This document shows, in pieces, positions 38,363 through 47,351 of a stretch of 64,000 nucleotides of DNA. The stretch is from Hyphomicrobiales bacterium (GTDB lineage: Bacteria; Pseudomonadota; Alphaproteobacteria; Rhizobiales; Rhizobiaceae). Below the pieces are notes generated by a model. That model was given only the letters and a program-made list of their open reading frames with translations, was not told the origin of the DNA and searched no databases. A program made the position numbers and the translations under genes. The DNA lies in the NCBI GenBank assembly GCA_900473685.1, contig UCNE01000005.1, forward strand, positions 124,001 through 188,000, read 5' to 3'. Every line of letters begins with the position of its first letter. Position 1 is the stretch's first letter.

Positions 38363-39340
38363 ATGACTGACCGCCAACATGTCTTGACGTCGTCAAGAAT
38401 TGGGAACGTTCCCACAAATTCTTCCCGCCGCAAGCCCGGACGGGTGTCGGCGTTCGCCGACGGCTGGCGCCGCTGGTGGCCGTATTACCTCATGATGGCG
38501 CCCGGCATCCTGTTCTTCTTCGTGTTCCATTACCTACCGATCTGGGAAACCCGCATCGCATTCGAGCAGGTCCGGATCGTGCCACCGAACGTCTGGGTCG
38601 GGCTGAAGCATTTCCAGGTGCTGTTTTCCTCTCCCGTCTTCTGGCAGGTGCTGGCCAACACGCTGATCATCTCGACCATGAAGATGGTGTTCTTCCTGCC
38701 GGTTCCGATCATCGTGGCGCTGCTGCTCAACGAGGTGCGCGGCGGCTCGCTGCGCAAATTCATCCAGTCGGCGATCTACCTGCCGCATTTCCTCTCCTGG
38801 GTGGTCATTGCCGGCATTTTCATTGCGGCCCTGTCGCCGACGGACGGCGCGGTGAACAATCTGCTTGGGATGGCCGGCATAGCGCCGCGCTCCTTCATGA
38901 CCGACACCGGTGCCATCCGCTGGGTGCTGGTGTTCACGGAAATCTGGCGTTCGGCCGGGTGGGACAGCCTGCTCTATCTGGCCGCGATCATCGCCATCGA
39001 CCAGCAGCTTTATGATGCCGCTGAGGTCGACGGCGCCAACCGGTGGCAAAAGATTTGGCACGTCACTTTGCCGGGCATCGTCCCGACGATCGCCACCCTG
39101 TTCATCCTGAACGCGGGGATGTTCCTCAATGCCGATCTCAACCAGGTCATCAACCTGTCCAATGACGTGGTCCGCAGCAAGATCGATATCGTCGATACCT
39201 ATGTCTACCGGATCGGCCTGCAGACCGGCGAATATTCGCTGGCAACGGCTGCCGGCCTGTTCAAGGCCGTGCTCGGGACGATGATGATCGTCGTCGCACA
39301 TTTCGTCTCCAAACGCCTGACCGGAAAGGGAGTCTGGTAA
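38363..39340 (+). CDS. Sugar ABC transporter permease (LplB/UgpA type)
   Basis: A 325-aa six-TM binding-protein-dependent permease with the EAA motif (DAAEVDGANRWQKIWHVTLPG, about residue 213). The region PYYLMMAPGILFFFVFHYLPI marks TM1. ATG at 38363 has a very good ribosome site (GGGAGGGG, 7 nt away). Two palindromes lie inside its first 18 codons, so an internal promoter with the weaker GTG start at 38444 is an alternative. It pairs with the next gene. Confidence 0.88.
   Translation: MTDRQHVLTSSRIGNVPTNSSRRKPGRVSAFADGWRRWWPYYLMMAPGILFFFVFHYLPIWETRIAFEQVRIVPPNVWVGLKHFQVLFSSPVFWQVLANTLIISTMKMVFFLPVPIIVALLLNEVRGGSLRKFIQSAIYLPHFLSWVVIAGIFIAALSPTDGAVNNLLGMAGIAPRSFMTDTGAIRWVLVFTEIWRSAGWDSLLYLAAIIAIDQQLYDAAEVDGANRWQKIWHVTLPGIVPTIATLFILNAGMFLNADLNQVINLSNDVVRSKIDIVDTYVYRIGLQTGEYSLATAAGLFKAVLGTMMIVVAHFVSKRLTGKGVW
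38383..38414. promoter_or_regulatory. Two adjacent palindromes inside the 5' end of the permease gene
   Basis: CTTGACG-T-CGTCAAG (38383-38397, perfect 7-bp arms) is followed after 3 nt by TGGGAACGTTCCCA (38401-38414, perfect 14-bp palindrome). The second matches the operator upstream of the LacI gene. TTGACG at 38384 could be a -35 element. Either an internal promoter/operator or a repressor roadblock within the operon is possible. Confidence 0.65.
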
Positions 39341-40236
39341 TGGCCCTGTCGCGCAAGACCCCGATTGAACGCATCGAATACGTGATCATCGTTTCAACGC
39401 TGCTGCTGCTGGTCGTCGTGACCGTCCAGCCGATCCTCAACCTTCTGGCCGTTTCGCTGTCAGCACCGGGCAAGGTGCCGGGCATGAGCGGACTGGCCAT
39501 TCTGCCGGACGGCTTGTCGTTCGAAGTCTGGAGTGTCTTGCTTCAACATCCCAATGTTCAGCGGGGCATCATCAACTCGATCTTCATTACCGGTGTCAGC
39601 ACAGTGATCGGCGTCGTCGGCACGGCGCTGATGGCCTGGGGGCTGTCGCGGCCGAACCTGCCGGGGCGCAAGGCGCTGTTCATTCTGGTGCTCGTCACCA
39701 TCGTCTTCGAACCGGGCATCATCCCCGACTACTTCGTCAACAAGCGGCTCGGGCTGCTCGACAGCTACTGGTCGGTGATCCTCTTCAAGGCAGTCAATGC
39801 CTGGTACCTGATCATCCTCATCCGGTTCTTCGAGGAAATTCCGAAGGAGCTGCTCGAAGCCGCCGAACTCGATGGGGCCAACCCCTTCCAGGTGTTCTGG
39901 CATCTGGTGCTGCCGCTGGCCAAACCGGCCCTGGCAACCATCTCGCTGTTCTATCTGGTCTTCCACTGGAACGAGTTTTTCCGGGCGATGATCTATCTCA
40001 ACGACCAGGGGAAATGGCCGCTGCAGGTGGTGTTACGGCAGTTCGTCATCGATGGCGACAAGATCGCGATCGTCGGGGCCGACAGCGCCAACAACAATAC
40101 CGGAGCGGGGCAGCTTAACCTGCGGGCGCTGAAAGCCGGGATGATCCTTCTGACCATCGTGCCGATCCTGGCGATCTACCCACTGATCCTGAAATTCTTC
40201 ACCAAAGGCACCATGAGCGGCGCGCTCAAGGGCTGA
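39340..40236 (+). CDS. Sugar ABC transporter permease (LplC/UgpE type)
   Basis: A 298-aa six-TM permease, partner of the LplB-like protein, with the EAA loop LLEAAELDGANPFQVFWHLVLPLAKPAL at about residue 170. It overlaps the upstream stop by 1 nt (TAATG). The two permeases resemble the Lpl/YtcP group that imports oligosaccharides or complex glycosides in many bacteria. Confidence 0.9.
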   Translation: MALSRKTPIERIEYVIIVSTLLLLVVVTVQPILNLLAVSLSAPGKVPGMSGLAILPDGLSFEVWSVLLQHPNVQRGIINSIFITGVSTVIGVVGTALMAWGLSRPNLPGRKALFILVLVTIVFEPGIIPDYFVNKRLGLLDSYWSVILFKAVNAWYLIILIRFFEEIPKELLEAAELDGANPFQVFWHLVLPLAKPALATISLFYLVFHWNEFFRAMIYLNDQGKWPLQVVLRQFVIDGDKIAIVGADSANNNTGAGQLNLRALKAGMILLTIVPILAIYPLILKFFTKGTMSGALKG

Positions 40237-40284
40237 TGACGACGACGCGATAACCAAAAAAGCAAATCTAACGGAGGAAACGAA

Positions 40285-41709
40285 ATGCTTAGAAAACTGG
40301 TCCTGACGACTTCGACTGCCCTGGCGCTCAGCCTTGGCATTACCGTGCCTGCCATGGCCGAACCGATCAAGATCCGGATCGTATCCAAGGATTTCGGTCC
40401 GACCAACCCGGATGACGTCAGGCACCTGCAGCGCATTGAGGAAGCGCTGAAGGCGCAGGGCACCGATCTGGATATCGAGCTCGTCGACCTGCCGTCGTCG
40501 GGCTATGCCGACAAGCTTTCGGTCATGCTTTTGTCGGGCGACATCCCGGACCTGATCTACTTCCAGGGGGGCGACGCCAAGATGGTCGAGCAAGGGGTGC
40601 TTGAAGATCTGGGGCCGATGATTGCCGAGACGACTTATCTCAAGGACGCGCTCTGGCCGCACAACGTCCAGCGTCTGAAAAACTACCCCTATCTGCTCTA
40701 TGTCTATCCGGTTCGCGGCCCCCAGCCTGTCATCCGCAAGGATTGGCTGGAAAAGACCGGCCTGAAGGCGCCTGAAACCGTCGAGGACTATGTGACCCTG
40801 TTCAAGGCGATCAAGGACGGCGATCTCGACGGCAACGGCGTCGCCGACACCTATGGGGTGACCACGGCCGACAATACCAACGAACTGGATTCGATCTTCA
40901 ACCAGGCATTCGGCATCACCGGCACCTGGATGAAGAACACGGACGGCGAATGGGTCAGCGCCCGGATCACCAGCCAGGAGAAGGACAAGATCGCCTTCTA
41001 CGCCTCGCTGCGCGAGCAGGGGCTTTACGATCCGGAATACATCACCACCAAATTCGATGTGAAGGAAGACAAGTTCTACACCGGCAAGGCCGGGGTGATC
41101 TTCGGTTCTTCCGGCGAAGTCATCGACATTTATGGCGGCAAGATGCGGCAGGTGCATCCGGGTACCGAACTCGTGCTTCTTGCACCGCCCAAGGGTCCGG
41201 GCGGGCAGGGTCTTTCCGCCGTCGACGTATCCAAGGAATCGCGTGGCTTCGCCATCTCGACCACCTCCGAACACAAGGCGGAAGTGATGAAACTCCTGGA
41301 TTTCATGGCAAGCCCTGAGGGCCAGATGTTCGATCGGCTGGGCTTCGAAGGCCAGGAGTTCACCAAGGAGGGCGACACCTACAAGGTGACCGACAAGATC
41401 GCCACCTGGTATGCCCGCTTCATGGTAGCGGCGAACTGGACGCCGCCCGTGGTCTGGCAATCGGAGGCCGCCCAGCAGTCGCTGACGACGATCCAGAAGG
41501 ACTTCAAGCCGGACAACACGTTCGTCTGGCCGGCCGATTATGCCGCCGATCTCGATGCCACCGAAAACGTCTATCGCTCCTGGGTCTACAAGTTCATCTC
41601 GGGCGCGGCGAAAATGGACCAGTGGGATCAATATGTCGCCGAATGGGAAGCCGCCGGCGGCACGCGTCTCAACGAGTATGCAAGGACTGTTCTCGATGCA
41701 AAAAACTAG
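40285..41709 (+). CDS. Extracellular solute-binding protein (family 1, LplA/LipO-like)
   Basis: A 474-aa substrate-binding protein with a Sec signal peptide (MLRKLVLTTSTALALSLGI, cleavage after about PAMA-E at residue 27). The mature domain has SGDIPDLIYFQGGDAKMVEQG, and the calcium-like DGDLDGNGVADTYG loop (about residues 175-188), a signature of this lipoprotein-type binding family. No lipobox cysteine, so it is a free periplasmic protein. A CGGAGGAAACGAA ribosome site precedes it. It supplies the LplB/LplC permeases. Confidence 0.9.
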   Translation: MLRKLVLTTSTALALSLGITVPAMAEPIKIRIVSKDFGPTNPDDVRHLQRIEEALKAQGTDLDIELVDLPSSGYADKLSVMLLSGDIPDLIYFQGGDAKMVEQGVLEDLGPMIAETTYLKDALWPHNVQRLKNYPYLLYVYPVRGPQPVIRKDWLEKTGLKAPETVEDYVTLFKAIKDGDLDGNGVADTYGVTTADNTNELDSIFNQAFGITGTWMKNTDGEWVSARITSQEKDKIAFYASLREQGLYDPEYITTKFDVKEDKFYTGKAGVIFGSSGEVIDIYGGKMRQVHPGTELVLLAPPKGPGGQGLSAVDVSKESRGFAISTTSEHKAEVMKLLDFMASPEGQMFDRLGFEGQEFTKEGDTYKVTDKIATWYARFMVAANWTPPVVWQSEAAQQSLTTIQKDFKPDNTFVWPADYAADLDATENVYRSWVYKFISGAAKMDQWDQYVAEWEAAGGTRLNEYARTVLDAKN

Positions 41710-42880
41710 TGCTTCCGGGCTCTCTCTGAAAGGGAGAGTCCGCGCGCTCATCCATGGCGTCGCGCTCGGCGACGCCATGGGGGCGCCGGTCGAAAAACTC
41801 CCCGTCGCCGATATCGTGGCGCGCTACGGCCGGGTCGCCTCGCTCGACACGCAGTGGCACAAGATGTCGCTCGACGCGACGGCGCGCAACGGCAGGGTGC
41901 GCGGCAATGGCATCGTCACCGACGATACGCTGATGACGCTCTGCCTGATGGATATCTATGCCGATGTCGGCCGGCATCTGGACGCCTGGGACATGGCCGA
42001 CGGCATGGTGCGCCAGATCGCCTGGATTCCCCGATACGTGCCGGAACTGCAGCGTGAGGCGATGCTGATCGAGCGGCTGTTCTACCCGGAAAAATGGATT
42101 TTCCAGCGTCACCAGCTGACCTCCTGCGATCCCCGGCAGGGCGGCATCGGCAATATGGTCAATTGCGGAGCCGCCATGTACGTGGCGCCGATCGGTGTGG
42201 TCAATGCCTGCGACCCGAAGGCTGCCTATGACGAGGCGATCGCTTTTGCTTCCGGCCATCAGGAAAGCTACGGCCTGGAAGCGGCCGGCGTCTTTGCCGC
42301 TGCCGTCGCCGCCGCCTTCGTTCCCGGCACGACGATCGATACCGTGGTCGAGACTGTCCTGGCCTTGGCCAAGGACGGCACCCGCAACGCCATCGCCGAT
42401 ATCGCGCGGAGCGCCCGCAAGTTGAAGTCTGAGGGCGGGGATCATGCGGCGGTGGTTGCGGAGTTCCACCGGGTCATCTCGCCCTATTCCCCGATGGGGG
42501 ACGACGTCAACCACACCGCCGCCAAGGCCGGGCGGCTGACAGGCGCCTATCAGCCGAACCGTCTGGGCTCGATCGAGGAATTGCCGCTGGCGCTGGGCTT
42601 CTGCCTCGTCAATGACGGCGATTTCCGCCGCTCGATCGAAGACGGGATCAATTCCGGCCGCGATACCGACTCGATCGGCGTGATGGCAGGGGCCATTCTG
42701 GGCGCCATGCATGGAGAAGAGGTTATCGGCAAGGCCGATTGCCAACTGCTCGACGCGGCAAACCGGCTCGACCTCATCGCCTCGGCCGATGCGTTTACCG
42801 AAACCGTCAAAGCCATCCTCGCAGCCGACCAGGCTGCTGCCAACAGCCGCGCCGTAAGCCGCGCTGCTCTCCTGAATTAG
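41696..42880 (+). CDS. ADP-ribosylglycohydrolase-family protein
   Basis: A 394-aa cytoplasmic enzyme of the ADP-ribosyl-(dinitrogen reductase) glycohydrolase fold. It has the leading GVALGDAMGAPVEKL helix, the metal motif VTDDTLMTL (about residues 75-83) and the second metal site SGRDTDSIGVMAGAILGA (about 320-337), giving a two-metal centre. ATG at 41696 overlaps the binding-protein gene by 14 nt; the frame upstream is only a shadow. In an operon with an importer the natural substrate is likely a small N- or O-glycoside rather than a protein modification, which is inference. The second homologue follows. Confidence 0.85.
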   Translation: MQKTSASGLSLKGRVRALIHGVALGDAMGAPVEKLPVADIVARYGRVASLDTQWHKMSLDATARNGRVRGNGIVTDDTLMTLCLMDIYADVGRHLDAWDMADGMVRQIAWIPRYVPELQREAMLIERLFYPEKWIFQRHQLTSCDPRQGGIGNMVNCGAAMYVAPIGVVNACDPKAAYDEAIAFASGHQESYGLEAAGVFAAAVAAAFVPGTTIDTVVETVLALAKDGTRNAIADIARSARKLKSEGGDHAAVVAEFHRVISPYSPMGDDVNHTAAKAGRLTGAYQPNRLGSIEELPLALGFCLVNDGDFRRSIEDGINSGRDTDSIGVMAGAILGAMHGEEVIGKADCQLLDAANRLDLIASADAFTETVKAILAADQAAANSRAVSRAALLN

Positions 42881-42898
42881 AACTGCAAAGAAAGACGC

Positions 42899-45007
42899 AT
42901 GATGTCCAAGCTGACCAAAGAGATGATTTACGAGAAGATCTATGCCGGGTTTATCGGCAAGGCGATTGGCGTTCGTCTCGGAGCGCCGGTCGAACCGACG
43001 ATCTGGAGCTATGAGCGTATCCAGAAGACCTATGGCGAAGTCACCCAATATCTGCGCGACTTCAAGAATTTCGCTGCCGATGACGATACCAACGGCCCGG
43101 TCTATTTCATCCGCGCGCTGCGCGACTATGGCCTGAAGGCGAGTGCTGCCGATGTTGGCCGGACCTGGGTGAACTATGCAGCCGAGGAGCATGGCATGTA
43201 TTGGTGGGGCGGCTTCGGCGTATCCACCGAACACACGGCCTATCGCAACCTGCGGGCCGGTATTCCGGCACCGCAGTCCGGATCCATCGCCCAGAACGGC
43301 GCCAGCGTCGCCGAGCAGATCGGCGGACAGATATTCATCGACAGCTGGGGCTGGGTGCATCCCGGCGAGCCGCAGAAAGCTGCCGACGCCTCGGCTCGCG
43401 CGGCAAGCGTCGCCCATGACGGTGAGGGTTTGAATGGCGCGCGCTTCTGTGCTGCGGCGATTGCTGCGGCGTTTGAAGCAACGTCGATTGCCGATATCGT
43501 CACCACTGCCATGGCGACGATATCGGCAAAATCCACCTACGCGCGCGTCGCCCAAGCGGTGATCGATTTCCACAAGGCCAATCCCGGCAACTGGCGCGCC
43601 TGCCGCGACATGCTGACGGCTGAATGGGGCTATGACCGTTATCCCGGCGTCTGCCATATCATTCCGAATGCCGGCGTCACCGTGATGGCGATCCTCTATG
43701 GCGAGGGCGATCTGCCGCGCACCGCGGAGATTGCGACGATGGCCGGCTGGGATACCGACTGCAATGCAGGCAATGCCGGTGCGATCGTCGGCACGTTCCA
43801 GGGCGTGCAGCCGGGCTGGGATCGATACCGGACGCCGATCAACGATTTTGTCATCGCCTCCGGCGTCGTCGGTTCGATCAACATCGTCGACATTCCGTCC
43901 TTCGCGCGGGAACTGACGGTGCTGGCACTCCAGCTTCGTGGCGACGAGGTGCCGGCGCTCTGGCTCGAAGACTTTACCCGGCGCGGTGTCCGCTTCGATT
44001 TCGATCTGCCGGGCTCGACGCATGCCTTCCGAACAGCGGGTTTCAACCAGATCAGCGTCAAGGCATCGACAGAAAAACATGTCGATGGCTCTCGCGGTTC
44101 GCTGGAAATCCAGCTCGACCGGCTTGAGCGCGGGCATGGCGGCCGCATTTTCTGGAAGCCGTTCTACCGCCGCGAGGATTTTGACGACGAGCGCTACCGT
44201 CCGATGTTCACGCCGCTGGTCGATGCGGGACAGAAGGTCTCGTTCAAGCTGTTACTCGATCCGTGGAACGGCGACGGCAATCTGCGTGTCGTCCCTTATG
44301 TCCGCCGCGCCATGTCCGGAACGATCGAGGAAATCGGCGGCTGGCATGTGCCTGACCATCAAGGCTGGCAGGATTACGCCTTCACCCTCCCGGAGGGGGT
44401 GGAGGCCATCGATGAGATCGGCATTCAGGTCGAATATTTCGGCCGGTTGAAATTCCTCGGCCGCCTGTTCCTTGCCGATTTCAAGGTCGAGGGTGCCGGC
44501 CATACCGTCATCGACCCGAAAACCGAAGTGCAGGAATGGGGCGCGATTTCCCGCTTCACCTGGAACCGCGGCCACTGGACCCTGCAGAACGGCCGCATCC
44601 ACGCGCATACCGCCAGTGATGCCGACATCTGGACGGGGCATTATTACGCGCGCGCCGTTACCGTTCGCGCCGATATCCAGCCGCTGGCAGGGGCGTCACA
44701 GCTGGTCACCGCCCGCGTCCAGGGCACCAGCCAGTTCTACGCTGCCGGGTTTGATGGCGATGACGTGGTGATCCTGAAGGAGGATTTCGGCACCACCGTT
44801 CTGGTCCGGGCGCCATTCAAGCGTGAGTTTGGCCGCAATTATGCCTTCGCGTTTTCGGCGCACGGCGACACCTTGTCGTTCTCGGTCGATGGCAAGGTGC
44901 TGATCGAGGCAAAGGACGGTCAGTACACCTATGGCATGGCCGGCCTTCGCCTCGGTGCGCTCGGGCGCATGAGCGTCGGCACGGTTGAGATCGTCGAGGC
45001 TGCCTGA
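42899..45007 (+). CDS. ADP-ribosylglycohydrolase-family protein with C-terminal beta-sandwich domains
   Basis: 702 residues without a signal peptide. The N-terminal about 345 residues are a second glycohydrolase domain: GFIGKAIGVRLGAPVE, the metal motif AADDDTNG (about 60-67) and GWDTDCNAGNAGAIVGT (about 282-298). The remaining about 350 residues look like two all-beta modules; the last is concanavalin/LamG-like (FSAHGDTLSFSVDGKVLIEAKDG), perhaps for glycan recognition. Length is about twice that of a normal family member. ATG at 42899 or the adjacent ATG at 42902 starts it. It differs from the preceding paralogue in spacing and domains, so the two probably cleave different bonds. Confidence 0.82.
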   Translation: MMSKLTKEMIYEKIYAGFIGKAIGVRLGAPVEPTIWSYERIQKTYGEVTQYLRDFKNFAADDDTNGPVYFIRALRDYGLKASAADVGRTWVNYAAEEHGMYWWGGFGVSTEHTAYRNLRAGIPAPQSGSIAQNGASVAEQIGGQIFIDSWGWVHPGEPQKAADASARAASVAHDGEGLNGARFCAAAIAAAFEATSIADIVTTAMATISAKSTYARVAQAVIDFHKANPGNWRACRDMLTAEWGYDRYPGVCHIIPNAGVTVMAILYGEGDLPRTAEIATMAGWDTDCNAGNAGAIVGTFQGVQPGWDRYRTPINDFVIASGVVGSINIVDIPSFARELTVLALQLRGDEVPALWLEDFTRRGVRFDFDLPGSTHAFRTAGFNQISVKASTEKHVDGSRGSLEIQLDRLERGHGGRIFWKPFYRREDFDDERYRPMFTPLVDAGQKVSFKLLLDPWNGDGNLRVVPYVRRAMSGTIEEIGGWHVPDHQGWQDYAFTLPEGVEAIDEIGIQVEYFGRLKFLGRLFLADFKVEGAGHTVIDPKTEVQEWGAISRFTWNRGHWTLQNGRIHAHTASDADIWTGHYYARAVTVRADIQPLAGASQLVTARVQGTSQFYAAGFDGDDVVILKEDFGTTVLVRAPFKREFGRNYAFAFSAHGDTLSFSVDGKVLIEAKDGQYTYGMAGLRLGALGRMSVGTVEIVEAA

Positions 45008-45012
45008 CGTTT

Positions 45013-45051
45013 CGCCCCGCCTGCCGACTTCGAAAGAGGGCAGGCGGGGCG
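45013..45051 (+). other. Intercistronic stem-loop
   Basis: A perfect 13-bp stem (CGCCCCGCCTGCC / GGCAGGCGGGGCG) with a 13-nt loop directly after the glycohydrolase stop and before the ATPase gene; no T-run. Likely a message-stabilising or attenuating hairpin within the operon. Confidence 0.65.
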
Positions 45052-45084
45052 ATGGTCTAGGCGGAGCAATTGGGAGGAATGTGC

Positions 45085-46140
45085 ATGTCTGAGATCGAAC
45101 TCAGGAACGTCGGCAAGAGCTATGGCAGCCTGTCCGTACTCAACGATATCTCGCTTGATATGAGCAGCGGCGAGTTTGTGGTTCTGGTCGGCCCGTCGGG
45201 CTGCGGCAAGTCCACGCTGCTGCGGATGATTGCCGGGCTGGAGGATATCAGCGCCGGCGAGATCACCATCGGCGGCAAGATCGTCAACGACATGCCGGCA
45301 AAGGAACGCGACCTGGCGATGGTGTTTCAGAGCTATGCGCTCTACCCGCATATGAAGGTCGCCGACAATATGAGCTTTGCGTTGAAGCTTGCCGGCGTCT
45401 CCAAGGCGGAGATCAACCGGCGTGTCAACGACGCGGCAGAAATTCTCGGCCTTGAGCATCTTCTTGGCCGTCTGCCGCGCGAGCTTTCCGGTGGGCAGCG
45501 CCAGCGTGTCGCCATGGGGCGTGCTATCGTGCGTGATCCGCGCGCCTTTCTGTTCGACGAGCCGCTGTCCAATCTCGATGCCAAACTTCGCGTCAAGATG
45601 CGCGGCGAGATCAAGAAACTGCACCAGCGCCTGGGCAAGACGACGATCTACGTCACCCACGACCAGACCGAAGCGATGACGATGGCCGACACGATCGTGG
45701 TGCTGAACGGTGGCAGGATCGAGCAGATGGGGCCGCCGCTGGAGCTTTACAGAAATCCCCGCAACCTCTTCGTTGCCGGGTTTATCGGATCGCCGGAAAT
45801 AAACTTGCTGAAAGGCGAAGTCGACGGGACTTCACTCAGGCTTGCCGATGGCACCGCGCTGCCGCTGCCCGCCGGCCTCAATCTGGCCCAGGGCCGCAAA
45901 GCCACCTACGGCATCCGTCCGCAGCATGTCCGTCTCAGCGACGATGGTGTTTCCGCCGAGGTCGGGCTGGTCGAGCCGACCGGGGATACGCAGGAAGTGA
46001 CGCTCCGGCTTGCAGCGAACGACATCACCATGGTGCTGGGCGACGATCCGCCATTGCTGCCCGGTGCGCGGGTGAGAATCGGCATCGATCCCGCCAATGT
46101 GCTGCTGTTCGACGACATATCCGGCGAACGCATCCAATGA
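45085..46140 (+). CDS. Sugar ABC transporter ATP-binding protein (MalK/UgpC/MsmX type)
   Basis: A 351-aa ATPase: Walker [10 protein letters not shown] (about 37-45), Q-loop [10 protein letters not shown], signature LSGGQRQRV, Walker [14 protein letters not shown]-loop VTHDQTEAM, then a C-terminal OB-fold (TOBE) regulatory domain. GGGAGGA lies 6 nt before ATG 45085. It completes the LplB/LplC importer, so the operon does not depend on a shared ATPase. Its stop overlaps the CoA-transferase start. Confidence 0.93.
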   Translation: MSEIELRNVGKSYGSLSVLNDISLDMSSGEFVVLVGPSGCGKSTLLRMIAGLEDISAGEITIGGKIVNDMPAKERDLAMVFQSYALYPHMKVADNMSFALKLAGVSKAEINRRVNDAAEILGLEHLLGRLPRELSGGQRQRVAMGRAIVRDPRAFLFDEPLSNLDAKLRVKMRGEIKKLHQRLGKTTIYVTHDQTEAMTMADTIVVLNGGRIEQMGPPLELYRNPRNLFVAGFIGSPEINLLKGEVDGTSLRLADGTALPLPAGLNLAQGRKATYGIRPQHVRLSDDGVSAEVGLVEPTGDTQEVTLRLAANDITMVLGDDPPLLPGARVRIGIDPANVLLFDDISGERIQ

Positions 46141-47351
46141 TCGGCTATGCGCGCAAACATTGGGACCCAAGGGCTGAAGGTCCGCTTGAGGGCATCAAGG
46201 TGCTCGATCTTTCGCGGCTGGTGGCCGGCAACATGCTGTCGCTGCAACTGGCCGATTTCGGCGCCGATGTGGTCAAGATAGAGCCGCCCGCCGGGGATCC
46301 GCTGCGGGAGTGGAAGGAAGACGGTCTTTCGTTGTTCTGGAAGACCTACGGCCGCAACAAACGCTCTGTGGTGCTCAACCTGCGCGAAGCGGCGGATCGC
46401 GAGGCGCTGTGGACATTGATCGAACGCGCCGACGTGCTGATCGAAAACTACCGGCCAGGCACGTTGGAACAGATGGGGTTTGGGCCTGACGTGCTGCTGG
46501 CGCGCAACCCCGGTCTGGTCGTCGTGCGCATTTCCGGCTTTGGGCAGACAGGTCCCTATGCCACGTTTCCCGGTTTTGGGACCATCGTCGAAGGCATGAG
46601 TGGCTATGCCTATCGGACCGGGTTTGCGGATCGCGAACCGGTCCTGCCGCCGCTGGCGCTGGCCGACATGATCGCCGGCATCTATGGTATGTCGGCCACA
46701 GTCACGGCCCTTTTTGCCCGCCAGCAGGGCAAGGCAGGCGGGCAGGTGATCGACCTGTCGCTGCTGGAGCCGATCTTCTCGGTGCTCGGCCCTGAGGCCG
46801 CCATCTACGCGCTGACCGGCAAGGTCAAGGAGCGCACCGGCAGTGCCTCCAACACGGCATGCCCACGCAATGTCTACCGCTGCGCCGATGGCCAATATGT
46901 GGCCCTGTCCGGCTCGACGCCCGCTGTCGCGCGGCGTATTTTCGAAATCATCGGGCGGGCCGACATGAATGACGACCCGCGCTTTTCTACCAACAGCGCG
47001 CGCCTCAAACATCGGGACCTGGTGGATGAAGCAATCGGCGCCTGGTTTTCGGCTCGCTCGCACGACGAGGCGCTGGCGGTCATGCGCGATAGCGGTGCAA
47101 CCGTCGGTCCGATCTACAGCATCGCCGATGCGGCCTCAGATGCGCATTTCAACGAGCGTGAGGTCATCGTCGCCCTGGACGACGAGGGGCACGGCGTGCT
47201 GCCGATGCACAACATCGTCCCGCGCATGTCCGCGACACCCGGAGGTTTCCGGCGCCCGGCACCCGCACTTGGCGAACACACATCGGAGGTGCTGACGGAG
47301 GCCGGTGTTTCTCCCGAAACCGTAGCGACGATCGTTGCCGGTGCCGTTTGA
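46137..47351 (+). CDS. Family III CoA-transferase (CaiB/BaiF)
   Basis: 404 residues of the CoA-transferase III fold: N-terminal [29 protein letters not shown] and GDPLREW, and the putative catalytic Asp in LALADMIAG (about D177). These enzymes move CoA from a donor such as succinyl-CoA or acetyl-CoA to a carboxylic acid. Start overlaps the ATPase stop by 4 nt. Together with the lyase that follows it suggests that the imported compound is converted to an organic acid, activated as a CoA ester and cleaved; the acid is unknown. Confidence 0.9.
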   Translation: MIGYARKHWDPRAEGPLEGIKVLDLSRLVAGNMLSLQLADFGADVVKIEPPAGDPLREWKEDGLSLFWKTYGRNKRSVVLNLREAADREALWTLIERADVLIENYRPGTLEQMGFGPDVLLARNPGLVVVRISGFGQTGPYATFPGFGTIVEGMSGYAYRTGFADREPVLPPLALADMIAGIYGMSATVTALFARQQGKAGGQVIDLSLLEPIFSVLGPEAAIYALTGKVKERTGSASNTACPRNVYRCADGQYVALSGSTPAVARRIFEIIGRADMNDDPRFSTNSARLKHRDLVDEAIGAWFSARSHDEALAVMRDSGATVGPIYSIADAASDAHFNEREVIVALDDEGHGVLPMHNIVPRMSATPGGFRRPAPALGEHTSEVLTEAGVSPETVATIVAGAV

